Origin: Sphingomonas sp. ID1715
GTDB taxonomy: Bacteria > Pseudomonadota > Alphaproteobacteria > Sphingomonadales > Sphingomonadaceae
Length of the DNA stretch: 64,000 nt
Assembly (NCBI RefSeq): GCF_013044515.1
Contig: NZ_JABEPR010000002.1
Span: 186,001-250,000, forward strand
Direction of reading: 5' to 3'
Shown: one piece after another, positions 63,633-64,000 of the stretch
Layout: each line of letters opens with the position of its first letter
Numbering within the stretch: the stretch's first letter is position 1
Translations under genes and position numbers: made by a program
The notes under the pieces: model-generated
What the model was told of the DNA's origin: nothing
Database searches by the model: none
The model's input: only the letters and a program-made list of their open reading frames with translations

Positions 63633-64000
63633 TTACATGCCGTGGTGGACGTCGGCCGAGTAAAGCACCGCCGGCACCTTGCCGTCGTTCACCCAATAAT
63701 GGCTGATGCCTTCCGCCTCGCGGGTCAGGTCGCCGGCCGCGTGCACGATCGGCTGGGTGCAGGTGCTGCGATATTCCTTGATCGAGCCGGAGACCGTCAG
63801 GATCAACGCGGGGCGATCGCCATGGCTGTGCAGCGGCACGATGCCGCCGGGCTGAACGACCAGCTTGCGCATGCGCAGCTGGCGGTCGGCGACCTGAATT
63901 TCCGGGCCGAGGTCGATGGAGCCGAGCACATCGTCGGTGACGGCCTTGGGCGCAGTCGGCGCGCCGGCAAGCGCATTCGCGCCCTCGGCAGTGCATTGCC
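63633..64000 (-). CDS. Cupin-domain protein, N-terminus cut off by window edge
   Basis: The frame is open from the right edge to the stop at 63633 and codes for at least 121 residues. It shows a cupin: VVQPGGIVPLHSHGDRPALI supplies the His ligands, then GSIKEYRSTCTQPIVHAAG and GISHYWVNDGKVPAVLYSAD. The upstream part (CTAEGANALAGAPTAPKAV) suggests an exported protein. Function unknown; probably co-transcribed with the MFS and CMD genes unless the hairpin stops it. Confidence 0.8.
   Translation of the reverse strand, partial: QCTAEGANALAGAPTAPKAVTDDVLGSIDLGPEIQVADRQLRMRKLVVQPGGIVPLHSHGDRPALILTVSGSIKEYRSTCTQPIVHAAGDLTREAEGISHYWVNDGKVPAVLYSADVHHGM

Noticed and set aside
62530-63996. Long minus-strand frame overlapping MFS and cupin genes
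   Set aside because: Arg/Pro-rich shadow of the MFS transporter in another frame.

Overview
The window looks like a chromosomal segment of a GC-rich alphaproteobacterium, most likely a sphingomonad (Sphingomonadaceae sensu lato). This is inferred from ALA-synthase haem synthesis, a FixL/FixJ pair next to a cbb3 oxidase operon, a TonB receptor, TpsB/FecR-type remnants, a HAF-repeat autotransporter and the style of the small proteins. No rRNA, tRNA or CRISPR array was found, so placement rests on gene content only.

Left part (1-15 kb): a stress module on the minus strand holds a large catalase running off the edge, a hemerythrin-domain protein with an EcfG-like promoter, a thioredoxin-reductase-like flavoprotein and a phospholipase D. 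Then come an McrC restriction-subunit remnant, a prolyl-4-hydroxylase-like oxygenase, a large autotransporter with HAF-type repeats broken by two single-base shifts, and a membrane histidine kinase/LuxR response-regulator pair. A 1.3 kb gene-poor stretch (13.7-15.0 kb) carries a tRNA-3'-end-like sequence and short direct repeats that may mark an old integration site.

Middle part (15-49 kb): cueR-copA copper defence with a clear MerR-type promoter, hemA, then ccoNOQP-ccoGHIS, hemN and an FNR-type regulator, followed by ompW, fixLJ and a long hypoxia/stress island. The island holds an acetyl-CoA hydrolase/CoA-transferase, two zinc alcohol dehydrogenases, two universal stress proteins (one decayed), two L,D-transpeptidases, a DUF4010 membrane protein, an RNA-type metallo-beta-lactamase, a cation P-type ATPase, BON and GNAT proteins and several very small proteins. 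Seven promoters in this part share a direct repeat TCCGTA-N4-TCCGTA (10-bp period), which I propose as the operator of the FixJ-type regulator. Haem supply (hemA, hemN), copper loading (ccoI, with copA for export) and the oxidase itself appear to be co-regulated.

Right part (49-64 kb): an enoyl-CoA hydratase/acyl-CoA ligase pair, a TonB-dependent receptor, a FecR-domain protein with a very long Ala-rich coiled coil facing a TpsB transporter gene that has lost its middle, and a bufferin operon (bufA-bufB-bufC-doxX plus a DUF302 gene and an unknown secreted protein), probably for copper buffering. A LysR regulator, a carboxymuconolactone-decarboxylase-like protein, an MFS exporter and a partial cupin close the window.

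Several genes carry single-base shifts, some at homopolymers. Either the strain has recently lost these functions or the assembly has residual indel errors; raw reads would decide.
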